From Desulfopila sp. IMCC35008 (GTDB lineage Bacteria; Desulfobacterota; Desulfobulbia; Desulfobulbales; Desulfocapsaceae), in assembly GCF_010646885.2 (NCBI RefSeq), contig NZ_CP050700.1, forward strand, positions 372,001-436,000: a stretch of DNA of 64,000 nt, written 5' to 3'. A program made the translations under genes and the position numbers. This document shows, in pieces, positions 27,433 to 36,500 of this stretch. Every line of letters begins with the position of its first letter. Position 1 is the first letter of the stretch. The notes beneath the pieces were generated by a model. The model searched no databases and was not told the origin of the DNA. It saw only the letters and a program-made list of their open reading frames with translations.

Positions 27433-28098
27433 ATGTCAGCAATTGTAACGTTTATCGGTTGGCACGACAGCGGTAAAACGACATTGATCAGTGAAGTAGT
27501 GGCAGAACTTAAGGAGATGGGCTACCGGGTGGCAGTCATCAAGTCAAGCAGCAGTAACGGAGTGATGTTTGACAGCCATGGCACGGATACTCAGCGATAT
27601 AAGGAGGTCGGGGCGGACAGTGTACTTTTCGTCGCTCCTGATCAGATGGTGTTGCAGACCGGGAGCACTGACCTATCGCTTCGGACTTTGGCACACCGCT
27701 ATTTTCCGGATGTGGATATTGTAATTGGTGAGGGTTTTAAGTCCGCGCGCAAAATTGCTAAAATAGAGGTGAGCAGGAACCCCGAGCAGATGCTCCGCAA
27801 TGAGGTGCATGGAGTGATAGCCGTCGCCACCGACATTGAGGATATCGTCGGTGATTATATCTTCAGGCTCGATGAAAGCAGGGAGATCGCCCAGTTTATA
27901 GAGAAACGATTCCTGGTCGGTAAATCGGTGCGTTTCGAACAGACGGCACTACTTATCAATGGTAATAAGGTGCCGATAAAAGATTTTGTCCAGGAGGCAC
28001 TGGCAGGTACCGTGCACGGTTTTGTTGCCAGTCTCAAGTTTGTTGATGACATAGAAGAGCTAGAGTTGCGCATTAAGCTCCCTAAGAAAGATACATAA
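27433..28098 (+). CDS. mobB: Molybdopterin-guanine dinucleotide biosynthesis protein B
   Basis: 221 residues with a P-loop GTPase fold: GWHDSGKTTLISEVVAEL is Walker A with an HDSGKT core, followed by VAVIKSSSS and DSHGTDTQRY, as in MobB/FdhD-linked GTPases. MobB binds GTP and assists MobA in attaching GMP to molybdopterin. The C-terminal part (LLINGNKVPIKDFVQEAL) is longer than in E. coli MobB. It supports the bis-MGD cofactor of the formate dehydrogenase in this window. ATG 27433 is chosen over a GTG six bases upstream. It is followed by a bidirectional terminator. Confidence 0.9.
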   Translation: MSAIVTFIGWHDSGKTTLISEVVAELKEMGYRVAVIKSSSSNGVMFDSHGTDTQRYKEVGADSVLFVAPDQMVLQTGSTDLSLRTLAHRYFPDVDIVIGEGFKSARKIAKIEVSRNPEQMLRNEVHGVIAVATDIEDIVGDYIFRLDESREIAQFIEKRFLVGKSVRFEQTALLINGNKVPIKDFVQEALAGTVHGFVASLKFVDDIEELELRIKLPKKDT

Positions 28099-28134
28099 CG
28101 GCAAGAAACCTGACCTGATGCAAAATCCGGTCTA

Positions 28135-28170
28135 AAAAGATGGCAGACACAGAGGCCTGTCATCTTTTTT
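28135..28170 (+). terminator. Intrinsic terminator between convergent mobB and the MscS gene
   Basis: A 12-base stem AAAAGATGGCAG/CTGTCATCTTTT with one G-U pair, a 10-base loop and a T-run. A-rich sequence on the left arm makes it suitable for both strands. Confidence 0.88.
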
Positions 28171-28195
28171 GAGGGTTCCATTGCTGGTGGAGGAA

Positions 28196-30550
28196 TCAGT
28201 CAAATGCACCCGAGGGTTGTGACTTTCCCGTCTGCTGGTTTTTATTGGCCTGTTCCTCTTCGACTACCTGCTGGGCCGCAGCACCGGCCGCCTGGATAAG
28301 CTGTTCCTGTGTCGGGGCTGGTGCTCCCGGAGGAGGCGTGGGAATATCCACAATGACTTTCTTGTGGGCGTATTCGATGCCCTTGGCCCTCAGGGCCTCG
28401 GTTATCCTCCTGTATGCTTCTCTGCGGATAACAAAATGAGCTCCGGCTTTGGCCGTGAATTTCACCCTTATCGTCATGACGGAGTTGGTAATCTCACGAA
28501 CGCCCTGCGACTTGACTTGCTTTATAAAGTCACCTCCGAGCTCTTCATCCTCAAGCATTGCGATACCTACTTTTTTGATAATCTTACGGATCTGGTCGAT
28601 ATCTGCATCATAGGGGAAATCGAGATTGAATTTAACCACGATCCCACCTCGCATGTAGTTGGTGATGGAGCCGAGTTCACTATGGGGGACTATTTGCAGC
28701 ATGCCACGGTGGTGGCGGAGCATCACGTTTCTAAGGCTTATATTCTCCACGGTTCCCATGATACCTCCAGCTTCAATGTATTCTCCAACCCGGAAGGCAT
28801 CATCGAGAAGGTAGAAAAAGCCAGAAAACATGTCAGCTACAAGTTTCTGGGCCCCAAAACCGACGGCGAGACCAATCACACCTGCACCGGCCAGTAGCGG
28901 CCCTATATCAACCCCCATGGATGAGAGCAGGGTCAGTGTGACCATTGTCATCAATATGGTACCTATAAAGCGCCGGAGCATGGGAAGCAAGGTGTATGAC
29001 CTGCCCCTGGCTGCTGCGGATCCCCATTCGTCATCGGATTCTTCCTTGTCCGGGTCTTCTTTCGGTATCGATTCTTCAATTTTCCGTTCAATCCAGTTGC
29101 TGATAAATTTCCAGAACAGCATGGCCAGTGTCATGATAACAAGAGCATCGAAAATAACAGCGGAGAGTCGGGAAAAGACAGGAATTTGTATATTCCAGAG
29201 ACTGGCAACCCAGACAATGAGTCCCAAAACCAGGAAAATCCTTGAAATGAGCAATACCCGATGATATGTCTTTCTGCCTTTGTCACGGTTGTCCAGTTCC
29301 TCTTCTGAGATCTCTTCACCCTCGTCCAGACTGTCTGAATAAATCTTCAGGGTGGCCATTGAGTACCTGACGATCCACTGCAGGGCCATATCTGCAACAA
29401 TCCAGATCGGTAATATGAAAAAACTGAGCAGAAATGCTCCCCGTGTATGTTCTGTGGGGTTAATGAGGTTGGTAAACAGTAAAATCCATAGGCAACCGAG
29501 ATAAAGAAGGGCTGGAATATGCCAGATTGAGGCGAACTGTTGTCTTCCCCAACTGGGTTTGTCATCACCAGCCGCAGAGGGTACAAGTATCTGCTCTTTC
29601 ACTTTGTTTTTGAGGAGGAGTATCAGGCCGGCAGAAATCAGCAGTAAAAGGGAGGCGATAAAAAGTTGAAGCAGTGTGACGGTTTCCGGCATTGCTCCTA
29701 GTTTCTTGCTGACGACGATAAACATCAGGCCGATAACCGCATATCCGGCTGTCCATGTGACCAGTCTGTGAATGGTACCGGCAATATGACATTCCATGGG
29801 CATTATCCTGAGCGTCGGGCTACGGGGGCTAAACAGGATGCGTGAAAAAATAGTGATAGCCCGAATCAAAGTTACACTGATGAGGGTAGCCAGGAAAACG
29901 ATCCTGAGATAGGCAATATCTGTCCAGATAAAAAACATATAACAGAAGTAGGCAGCGGCGAAAAACAAGAACAAACCTATAATTGATGGAAGTTCAAGGA
30001 CCAACGAAGCGGTGATTTTTTCAAAATTATGTATTGGCGTAAATATGTTTCCAAGAGATTCAGCTTTTACAAATTTTGGAAGAATAATTTTCCTGGCACT
30101 CTTCTCAATAAACAATCCGATGAGTATAAAAAAAAGTATACCGGCCAGGTTGCCTATGGCACCCTTAATTGTCTGGTGAGGGCAAAGCCTGACAAAAATT
30201 GTGTAAATATCAGGCAATACGTTTGGTATCTTTTCAAACAGCGCTTGGGTCTGGTCGTCACTGCTGGTCGATACATGTTCAAGCCCATCAAGCATCTCTT
30301 GAAGAACACCGTCGGGACCGGCAGATTTCACAGTAGTGTTTGTATTATTCAGGGCATCTTTTTGTAACTCCTCAATGAGCAGGCTGCGTACCTGTTCGTC
30401 GCTGAGTCCGGCCATCATGGAATTGACATCGGCCTTTACTTTGGGTGATAAGGCAGGTTGTTCTGCAGTGCCTATAAATGGTGTGAGGCAGAGAAAAAGT
30501 AAAGCGATAATGATCGTAACGGGATGGCGCAGTCCATGAAATTTGCTCAT
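28196..30550 (-). CDS. Large MscS-family mechanosensitive channel
   Basis: About 784 residues, much larger than MscS (286) and closer to YbdG/YnaI/MscK-type proteins. It has a signal-like N-terminus (IIIALLFLCLTPFIGTAEQP), an N-terminal soluble part, about ten membrane helices, and the MscS pore and beta domain: LLAGAGVIGLAVGFGAQKLV, FRVGEYIEAGGIMGTVENIS and VPHSELGSITNYM. The C-terminal tail is Gln/Pro-rich. It probably opens on hypo-osmotic stress to release solutes. ATG 30550 has AAGGAG ten bases upstream and is preferred to the in-frame ATG at 30592. Confidence 0.92.
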   Translation of the reverse strand: MSKFHGLRHPVTIIIALLFLCLTPFIGTAEQPALSPKVKADVNSMMAGLSDEQVRSLLIEELQKDALNNTNTTVKSAGPDGVLQEMLDGLEHVSTSSDDQTQALFEKIPNVLPDIYTIFVRLCPHQTIKGAIGNLAGILFFILIGLFIEKSARKIILPKFVKAESLGNIFTPIHNFEKITASLVLELPSIIGLFLFFAAAYFCYMFFIWTDIAYLRIVFLATLISVTLIRAITIFSRILFSPRSPTLRIMPMECHIAGTIHRLVTWTAGYAVIGLMFIVVSKKLGAMPETVTLLQLFIASLLLLISAGLILLLKNKVKEQILVPSAAGDDKPSWGRQQFASIWHIPALLYLGCLWILLFTNLINPTEHTRGAFLLSFFILPIWIVADMALQWIVRYSMATLKIYSDSLDEGEEISEEELDNRDKGRKTYHRVLLISRIFLVLGLIVWVASLWNIQIPVFSRLSAVIFDALVIMTLAMLFWKFISNWIERKIEESIPKEDPDKEESDDEWGSAAARGRSYTLLPMLRRFIGTILMTMVTLTLLSSMGVDIGPLLAGAGVIGLAVGFGAQKLVADMFSGFFYLLDDAFRVGEYIEAGGIMGTVENISLRNVMLRHHRGMLQIVPHSELGSITNYMRGGIVVKFNLDFPYDADIDQIRKIIKKVGIAMLEDEELGGDFIKQVKSQGVREITNSVMTIRVKFTAKAGAHFVIRREAYRRITEALRAKGIEYAHKKVIVDIPTPPPGAPAPTQEQLIQAAGAAAQQVVEEEQANKNQQTGKSQPSGAFD

Positions 30551-30598
30551 TGGCGGGGAACTCCTTGGCCTGTGATGGAAGTAGTGTTGCATTTTTTA

Positions 30599-30662
30599 CA
30601 GATTCCACCCCCTTGGGAAGATGGAATCTGCAAAAGGCTTCTGCCCTGGTAGGTGGCAGGGC
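30599..30662. repeat. Two inverted repeats between serS and the MscS-family gene
   Basis: CAGATTCCA (30599-30607) pairs with TGGAATCTG (30622-30630), and GCCCTG (30643-30648) with CAGGGC (30657-30662), directly after the serS stop on the minus strand. A T-run after the second hairpin (TTTTG on the minus strand) makes it a weak terminator candidate. Confidence 0.45.
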
Positions 30663-31939
30663 TAGAAGCGGCTTTCAAAATATGGTTTCAATACCTCCGG
30701 AAGGGCGATGGTACCGTCTTCCTGCTGGTAATTCTCAAGCAGGGCGACAATGGTCCTGCCAACGGCGAGGCCGGACCCGTTCAGGGTGTGCACCAGTTTA
30801 CTTTTCTTTTGTCCTTCAGGGCGATAGCGAATAGAACCACGCCGGGCCTGAAAGTCGAGAAAGTTGGAGCAGGAGGATATTTCTCGATAGGCCTGTTGTG
30901 CCGGCAGCCATACCTCGATATCGTAGGTCTTGGTGGAAGAAAATCCAAGATCGCCGGAGCAGAGGGTCACTACACGGTAGTGGAGGCCGAGAAGTTTAAG
31001 TACTTCTTCCGCTTCACTTAGAAGTTCCTCCAGGGCCTCCATGGATTTTTCCGGGGTGGTAAATTTAACCAGTTCCACTTTCTCAAACTGGTGCTGGCGG
31101 ATAAGGCCTCTTGTATCCCTGCCGTGGGAACCGGCTTCAGAACGAAAACAAGGAGTATACGCCGTATAGTTGAGCGGAAGGTCTTTTTCCTCAATTGTCT
31201 CATCACGATGGATATTGGTGATCGGCACTTCGGCTGTTGGGATAAGGTAGAGATCCCAATCGGCTATTTTAAACAGGTCTTCTTCAAACTTCGGCAGTTG
31301 GCCGGTAGCGGTCATAGATGAGGTGTTGACCATAAACGGTGGCAACATTTCGGTATAGCCATGCTTTTGTGTATGAAGATCAAGCATGAAATTAGTCAGG
31401 GCGCGGCTCAGTTTTGAGGCAAACCCTTTAAGCAGGGCAAATCGTGAGCCGGAAAGTTTTGCGGCACATTCGAAATCGAGGATGCCCAGGTTCTCACCCA
31501 CTTCCCAATGTGGTTTCGGCTCAAAGGTGAATTCCGGCTTTTCGCCCCATTTGCGAATCTCAATATTGTCCGTGTCGTCCTGACCGACCGGCACGTCATC
31601 ATGGCACAGGTTTGGGATTGCCATGACGATGGTGTTGAGTTTCTCCTGAATATCGGCAAGCTCTGAATCCAGCGTCTTAATTTTGGTACCGATTTCACGC
31701 ATCTCAATGATCATCGGTTCCGCTTTGGCCTTGTCTTCATCTGAGCCTTGTTTGAGTATGGCAATTTCGCGGGAGGCAGTATTTCTGTTGTTCTTCAGTG
31801 CTTCCACTTCGCCAAGGATGGCCAGTCTTCTCTGGTCGATCTCATAGAAGGTATCCAGGGGGGCGGTGTCCATTCCCCGCTTCGCGCTCTTTTCCTTTAC
31901 CAGCTCCAGGTTTTCCCGGATGAATCGTAATTCCAGCAT
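30662..31939 (-). CDS. serS: Seryl-tRNA synthetase
   Basis: 425 residues, the usual bacterial length, starting [20 protein letters not shown]. The N-terminal long coiled coil (about 30-105) grips the tRNA-Ser variable arm. Class II motif 2 is [15 protein letters not shown] with [10 protein letters not shown], and motif 3 is [18 protein letters not shown]. It charges tRNA-Ser and also the tRNA-Sec needed for selenocysteine in the formate dehydrogenase. The start is ATG 31939; the open frame extends 39 bases upstream but the family start is clear. Confidence 0.97.
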   Translation of the reverse strand: MLELRFIRENLELVKEKSAKRGMDTAPLDTFYEIDQRRLAILGEVEALKNNRNTASREIAILKQGSDEDKAKAEPMIIEMREIGTKIKTLDSELADIQEKLNTIVMAIPNLCHDDVPVGQDDTDNIEIRKWGEKPEFTFEPKPHWEVGENLGILDFECAAKLSGSRFALLKGFASKLSRALTNFMLDLHTQKHGYTEMLPPFMVNTSSMTATGQLPKFEEDLFKIADWDLYLIPTAEVPITNIHRDETIEEKDLPLNYTAYTPCFRSEAGSHGRDTRGLIRQHQFEKVELVKFTTPEKSMEALEELLSEAEEVLKLLGLHYRVVTLCSGDLGFSSTKTYDIEVWLPAQQAYREISSCSNFLDFQARRGSIRYRPEGQKKSKLVHTLNGSGLAVGRTIVALLENYQQEDGTIALPEVLKPYFESRF

Positions 31940-32233
31940 AATAGTTGTTGTCGGTGAAAATTGGATGTAATAAAGCACACATTCTTACTTGTTTTTGGCT
32001 GATAATCTCAGCTGGTATGTTGACGGAACAGGTAAGTATGCATGATTCCAGATATACATGAATGTACTGTTACTATTTCCTGTTTATCATCTCTTCTTGT
32101 CGAACGCAACCTCAATCAAATTGCAATTCCCCACTGCTTCTGCTATCCTGCCAGCGTTATGTTACGGGTGCCCCCCGTTTTTCTTATTTCACTGTTCCCT
32201 TTCGGACTGACCTCGTTACCTTGCCAACCAGAT

Positions 32234-32929
32234 ATGGCCGCCCAATCATCACTTATCATTTTTATTACTGAACTGCGTAAGTCGATTCGCAGTCTCGGTT
32301 TATCGCTTATCCTGGCAACTGCAACCGTGTTCTTTCTCTCCCCGCAGATGCTGAGATATATCCAGGAGCACCTGGCTGAAAAACTCTACTTCTTTTCTGT
32401 GGCAGGGCCTTTCCTGGCTCATGTCAAGATGTCGCTCTTTGGTGCCTTGTATCTCCTGATGCCATGGATCATCTTTGTACTGTGGCGGGCTATGGCGGCA
32501 CCCTTCGCCGTTTCTCGTAAGCAACTTATACTCTTCGTTTTTTTTACCTCCCTATTGTTTTATGGTGGAACTCTGTTTTGTTATTACGTTACGTTACCGT
32601 TTGGCATAAAATTCCTGCTCGGTTTTGGTTCAGAGGAGTTGAAACCTGTTATTTCCATCGGCCGTTTTGTTAATTTCGTCACCCTCTTCATACTTGCCTT
32701 CGGGGTGATATTCGAGTTGCCTATATTCATGGTCTTTCTGGCAAAGGTGGGTATTTCGTCCCGGCGATTTTTCAGCAAGCATAGGCGTTATGCAGTGCTT
32801 CTTATTGCAATTGTCGCGGCCCTACTTACGCCTACGCCCGATATTGTCAACATGTTGCTCATGGGTGGACCTCTGTACCTGCTGTATGAAGTGGGAATCC
32901 TGATTTTGTTTATTATGCGGATTGAATAG
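32234..32929 (+). CDS. tatC: Twin-arginine translocase subunit TatC
   Basis: About 231 residues and six membrane helices. Typical segments include ITELRKSIRSLG at the N-terminus, SVAGPFLAHVKMSLFGALY, and FGVIFELPIFMVFLAKVGI with the conserved Glu. TatC forms the receptor for RR-signal proteins such as the formate dehydrogenase catalytic subunit. Start placed at ATG 32234 on family length; an open frame extends to 32042. It overlaps the next gene by eight bases if that gene begins at TTG 32922. No tatA or tatB is present nearby. Confidence 0.92.
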   Translation: MAAQSSLIIFITELRKSIRSLGLSLILATATVFFLSPQMLRYIQEHLAEKLYFFSVAGPFLAHVKMSLFGALYLLMPWIIFVLWRAMAAPFAVSRKQLILFVFFTSLLFYGGTLFCYYVTLPFGIKFLLGFGSEELKPVISIGRFVNFVTLFILAFGVIFELPIFMVFLAKVGISSRRFFSKHRRYAVLLIAIVAALLTPTPDIVNMLLMGGPLYLLYEVGILILFIMRIE

Positions 32930-33278
32930 CGGTGTAACTTTGGCTAAAAAAAGAAGACCGGTACAGAAACCTTCCCCGATACAGAAGAACAGGCTGCGCA
33001 AGGTCTGTATTGCACTGACCTGTCTGGGGGTCCTCTGGGTGCTGTTCGCACCGAATCAGGGTGTTGTTTCCCTTTTGAGACAGCGCTCCGAGTTGAAGGA
33101 ACTGCAAGCTGAGAAAGAAAGACTACGATTGGAGAACGAGAAATTGACAGCGGAGTTGGAACAACTCCGGAATGACCCTGAATACCTGGAAGAGATAGCC
33201 CGGAAGGATTTTGGCCTGCTTAAAAAGAATGAGAGAATCTATGATTTTTCCAAACCGGAAAAGAAAGAACAAAAATAG
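32922..33278 (+). CDS. FtsB/DivIC-like septum formation initiator protein
   Basis: 118 residues: a basic N-terminus (AKKRRPVQKPSPIQKNRLRK), one membrane helix (VCIALTCLGVLWVLFA), then a heptad-rich coiled coil (LKELQAEKERLRLENEKL) and the family ending NDPEYLEEIARKDFGLLKKNE. Such proteins bridge FtsL and FtsQ in the divisome. Neither start has a good ribosome site: TTG 32922 overlaps tatC by eight bases and TTG 32940 is the alternative. Confidence 0.87.
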   Translation: MNSGVTLAKKRRPVQKPSPIQKNRLRKVCIALTCLGVLWVLFAPNQGVVSLLRQRSELKELQAEKERLRLENEKLTAELEQLRNDPEYLEEIARKDFGLLKKNERIYDFSKPEKKEQK

Positions 33279-33353
33279 CGTATATCTGCTGCTACTCAAC
33301 CGACATACGCTATTGCTGTTATAGACGATTCGCCCGGAATCGTATCAGGTCGC

Positions 33354-33572
33354 TCAGGAAAATCCGGAGCCGCCGCCACAGCCGCCTCCGTGCGGCGGTG
33401 CTATCGGCAATCCTCCTCCGGAACCTACCCGGAGGCTTCCCGCGCTCATTATTTTCTGTACCTTGGTGCTGCTGCACTTGGTACAGGCAACTTCAGTTTC
33501 TGTTGACGCTGAAGTGACAAGCGTTTCAAAAACAGTTTTACATTCAGAACATTCATATTCATAGATTGGCAT
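33354..33572 (-). CDS. FmdB-family zinc ribbon protein
   Basis: 72 residues beginning MPIYEYECSECKTVFE, with a second pair CTKC; the four Cys form a zinc ribbon of the FmdB/CxxC regulatory family. The C-terminus is Gly-rich (GGGCGGGSGFS) with one extra Cys. The founder was linked to formamidase/amidase control; in most bacteria the function is unknown. It stands alone with an AGGAG ribosome site. Confidence 0.92.
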   Translation of the reverse strand: MPIYEYECSECKTVFETLVTSASTETEVACTKCSSTKVQKIMSAGSLRVGSGGGLPIAPPHGGGCGGGSGFS

Positions 33573-33696
33573 TGATACGTCTCCTGCTATAAGTCCATGT
33601 AGTTATACGGTTACGCCATATATGTACACCTATTATAGATATTACTTTAATAGGTGGCAAGCCTTATTCGCGTCAAATCGCTTGCATTTTGTCGTA

Positions 33697-34068
33697 TCAA
33701 TCGAGTAATTCAGTGAATATCTCGCAATCCCTGCAGATTTTAAGCTTGTCTTTGCGGTCTGTATCCTGAGTGCATTCGCACAGGGTGCCGCAAAGGAACC
33801 AGCAGAGATGTCCGGACTGAAATTCCCAGGCAGGGCAATCTTCTTTGATGGCACATTGTTTTTTGTCCCAACACGGCGTCAGGATTTTATTGCGGTTTCG
33901 CTGATGGATGAGCAGGAAATAAATCTGCCGTTCAATATGATTGGGAATCGATCGCCAGCCCTGTTCGTAGCTGTGGATTGTCTTGAGCGACATTCCGAGT
34001 AGTTCGGCCAGTTGTTTCTGGGTTTTCCCAAGTTTTTTCCGTGAGGTCCTGAATTCAAGCTTTTCCAT
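33697..34068 (-). CDS. XRE-type regulator with Cys-rich C-terminal domain
   Basis: 123 residues. The N-terminal helix-turn-helix (about 5-50) reads RKKLGKTQKQLAELLGMSLK then TIHSYEQGWRSIPNH. The last 60 residues hold nine Cys in motifs CWDKKQC, CPAWEFQ, CWFLCGTLCEC and CRDCE, similar to the two-CW type metal or Fe-S binding modules of anaerobes. It may sense redox or metal state and bind DNA accordingly. A large upstream spacer could hold its operators. The target genes are unknown. Confidence 0.82.
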   Translation of the reverse strand: MEKLEFRTSRKKLGKTQKQLAELLGMSLKTIHSYEQGWRSIPNHIERQIYFLLIHQRNRNKILTPCWDKKQCAIKEDCPAWEFQSGHLCWFLCGTLCECTQDTDRKDKLKICRDCEIFTELLD

Positions 34069-34445
34069 ATACCCTATCCTACCAGTAGCGAAATCGTCTG
34101 TAGCCCGCCCAAGTCGATTTTAATGACGATAACGACCAAGGCAATCCATGTCCATGTAACGGATTTATGCCGGGAAGAAATTAATCTGGCCGGCATCAAT
34201 AATAACCACAATGTGCTATATCACGTTAGCATATGCCCAAAAAAAATGCTTTCTCTTTTTGTGGTACTTCAAAACAATTTTGACTTTCCTGCAAGATATG
34301 GATTGAAGTTTGTACGTGGGGTACGTAGAGAAGTGAAAACATGGTAATGGTATGGTGGATATGGTATTTTATCCGCCTGAACTGTTGAGAAAATAGGCTT
34401 AGGGGTATAGAAGTTGTCTGTTACGGAAAATCAGAATGAGGGTGT
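34069..34445. other. Intergenic region between the XRE regulator and the uracil-DNA glycosylase
   Basis: About 375 bases. A 74-codon frame (34123-34347) has no ribosome site and no recognisable family. Three ATGGTA/ATGGT copies occur near 34340-34366. TTGAGA and TATAGA near 34385-34410 are spaced by only 15 bases, so no promoter is called. Confidence 0.5.
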
Positions 34446-35258
34446 GTGAAAACAACAGCACGTGACATATTGAAGGATATCGGCTCGCAGCTTGCTTATC
34501 ATAAGTCGGTTGGGATTGAGAAGTATCCTGCCAATGAGGGGACTTTTGCGCTGTTGAACCACCAACCGCAAGAAGGTACGCTCCGAAAGGTGAAAGCCGC
34601 TGTGTCGGTAGATACTCCTCTTGCCAGGAGAGCTGCCAAGTCGGAGGTCAAGAAAGACGATTCTCCCTTGGATACGGTGCCTTCAGGTTCTCTTCAAGAG
34701 CTTGGGAACGAGATTGCGGCCTGTACCGCCTGCGCTTTGGCAGAGTTCAGGATTCTACCTGTGGCAGGAAATGGAGGGGAGAGGGCACGACTTTTAATCG
34801 TCGGGGACCGATTGCCGGCAGACAAGGGCACAAGGCTTCCGCAAACATGTGTCTTCGGAATAGAACAGGACCGTATGCTCGCTCGTATGCTGGACGCAAT
34901 AAAGCTTCCGAGGTCCGATGTTTTTGTGACCAATGTTATTAAGTGCGCAGTCCCTCTTGCCAGACAACCGCAGGCCGAGCATGTTAACGCCTGTTATTCG
35001 TATCTGCAGAAACAGGTTGCTGTATTGCGTCCTGAGATGATCCTTGCAATGGGCATGATTCCTGCGAGGATGATGCTCAGCCGCTCTGACTCCCTATCGA
35101 GGTTAAGGGGTCGCTTCCATTCCTACAAGTGTACAGACGGCAGGAAGATCCCCCTTGTTGCCACCTACCATCCGACGTTTCTCATGCAAAATGAAGGGAT
35201 GAAGCGGGCGACCTGGGAAGATCTGAAGTTGGTTGCAAGACAACTGAATCTAGCGTGA
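34446..35258 (+). CDS. Uracil-DNA glycosylase, family 4/5 type
   Basis: 270 residues. The C-terminal 190 form a UDG-superfamily domain with CTACALAEFR and two later Cys (IKCAVPL, NACYSYL). These fit the four-Cys [4Fe-4S] site of thermostable-type glycosylases. The first motif reads GDRLPADKGT, which differs somewhat from the family-4 GEAPG. The second motif region is ATYHPTFLMQNEG. It excises uracil or other deaminated bases from DNA. The N-terminal 80 residues (TARDILKDIGSQLAYHKSVG) are an uncharacterised extension. GTG start at 34446 with GAGGG upstream. Confidence 0.85.
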   Translation: MKTTARDILKDIGSQLAYHKSVGIEKYPANEGTFALLNHQPQEGTLRKVKAAVSVDTPLARRAAKSEVKKDDSPLDTVPSGSLQELGNEIAACTACALAEFRILPVAGNGGERARLLIVGDRLPADKGTRLPQTCVFGIEQDRMLARMLDAIKLPRSDVFVTNVIKCAVPLARQPQAEHVNACYSYLQKQVAVLRPEMILAMGMIPARMMLSRSDSLSRLRGRFHSYKCTDGRKIPLVATYHPTFLMQNEGMKRATWEDLKLVARQLNLA

Positions 35259-35272
35259 GATAGAACCATACT

Positions 35273-35656
35273 TTAGCGTAGAATAATAATTCCTCGTTTT
35301 CCAAGCTCGCGGAGAAAGGTGGTGACTGATAGTTCAGCTTCCTGTCTTGTGATGGTTGTTGCGCGGGCGAACTCTTCAATGATTTCCCGGACGGTCTTTT
35401 CTCCGTTAATGAAACTGAAGACCCTGCTACCGTGACTATCAAGTTGCAGTTTCTTTTTGATTTCTTCGTTTTTACCCTGGTTGAATCGTTTAAAAATTGC
35501 CTGCAACATGGGCTTAATGGCAAGCTGGTATTCTATCAGCACATCGCCGTTTTCGAGATGCTGCCAATGAACAGACGGAATAATTTCCGGGATACAGTTC
35601 AGTGCTTCCTCGCGACTGATCTGGTATGCCGGTCTCTTGTTACGAAATAATTTCAT
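35273..35656 (-). CDS. PqqD-fold protein
   Basis: About 127 residues. The C-terminal 80 match the PqqD winged helix (LDSHGSRVFSFINGEKTVRE, then IIEEFARATTITRQEAELSV), known as the peptide-recognition element of RiPP pathways. The N-terminal 50 (PSVHWQHLENGDVLIEYQLA) form an extra segment also seen in PqqD-like proteins outside RiPP clusters. No radical SAM enzyme or precursor peptide is visible nearby. It overlaps the end of the 286-residue gene by 17 bases and is therefore probably coexpressed with it. ATG 35656 is preferred; a start at 35710 is in frame. Confidence 0.75.
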   Translation of the reverse strand: MKLFRNKRPAYQISREEALNCIPEIIPSVHWQHLENGDVLIEYQLAIKPMLQAIFKRFNQGKNEEIKKKLQLDSHGSRVFSFINGEKTVREIIEEFARATTITRQEAELSVTTFLRELGKRGIIILR

Positions 35657-36500
35657 AATGCGAAAAAAGAGATTGAATGGAGTCCGGTTCGATCGGATGG
35701 TTGCTTTCACAGATAATGGCCAGAATCCTGTTCATTGAATGGTCATGGCGGATTATGCCCTGGCAGAATGCCTTTTTCCTTTTCAACCGTAAAAGAATCT
35801 GGCCCATGAGAGAAGGTGATGTTCCTGCACTGGCAGTTTGGGCATTGTTTTCTTCGATGTTGTCTTTTGAGAGTCTGTCGTCGAGTGAAAACAGGAGTTC
35901 GTCAAGGGACTTGTCGGCCAGCCTGTCGGAGGCAGGTGCCATTCTGCAGAACAGAAGCCGCGTTGCCTTATCCTCAAAGAGAAGTCTGGTCAGACCTGCC
36001 TGAAAACTGTAACCGGCAAGACGATAAATTGCTGGAATCTGCAACTGGAAATCCTGGACACTCCAGAGCGTTGGTTGATCGCTCTGATGGTGACAGGAGA
36101 TGGATTGGAGGGTCTTGGAAATATCATCGTTGAAGACAGCAGGATGGGTATATATTCGGCATAGAATCAGAGTCCTGCATTTTCTGTATTGCCAGATGAG
36201 GCTTATACCTTCATTTGCATTATCCGTTTGGAGACAACATATTGCGTTCTCTTTGGCGAATTTCGCAAGGTGTCGAGGTGGTGGGACTTCCCGGCATTCA
36301 TTGGAGGTTGATTTCTTGAACTGACGGACAACAGAATCGATGGTGGCTGTCTGTTTTTTTTCTGCCGGTAGTTCCCAGCGAATTTCCATTACCGGTAGAA
36401 AATCCTTTTCGATGAGCAGATGACGTTCACCTGAGACGATATCCTCACAATCTTCTGGCAAGGTAAAATGCAGGCCATTCCAGCCTCGTTGTCTGGTCAT
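35640..36500 (-). CDS. Unrecognised 286-residue cytoplasmic protein
   Basis: I do not recognise a family. It has no signal peptide or membrane helix. The N-terminus (GWNGLHFTLPEDCEDIVSGE) suggests a beta-rich domain; the middle holds several Cys and the C-terminus is helical with DHSMNRILAIICESNH. It shares an ATGA overlap with the upstream exported-protein gene and overlaps the PqqD-like gene downstream, so the three form a translationally coupled set. A partner or client role with the PqqD-fold protein is plausible but unproven. Confidence 0.7.
   Translation of the reverse strand: MTRQRGWNGLHFTLPEDCEDIVSGERHLLIEKDFLPVMEIRWELPAEKKQTATIDSVVRQFKKSTSNECREVPPPRHLAKFAKENAICCLQTDNANEGISLIWQYRKCRTLILCRIYTHPAVFNDDISKTLQSISCHHQSDQPTLWSVQDFQLQIPAIYRLAGYSFQAGLTRLLFEDKATRLLFCRMAPASDRLADKSLDELLFSLDDRLSKDNIEENNAQTASAGTSPSLMGQILLRLKRKKAFCQGIIRHDHSMNRILAIICESNHPIEPDSIQSLFSHYEIIS

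Noticed and set aside
34123..34347. Possible 74-residue protein upstream of the uracil-DNA glycosylase
   Set aside because: No ribosome site, no membrane or domain signal, and unusual composition.
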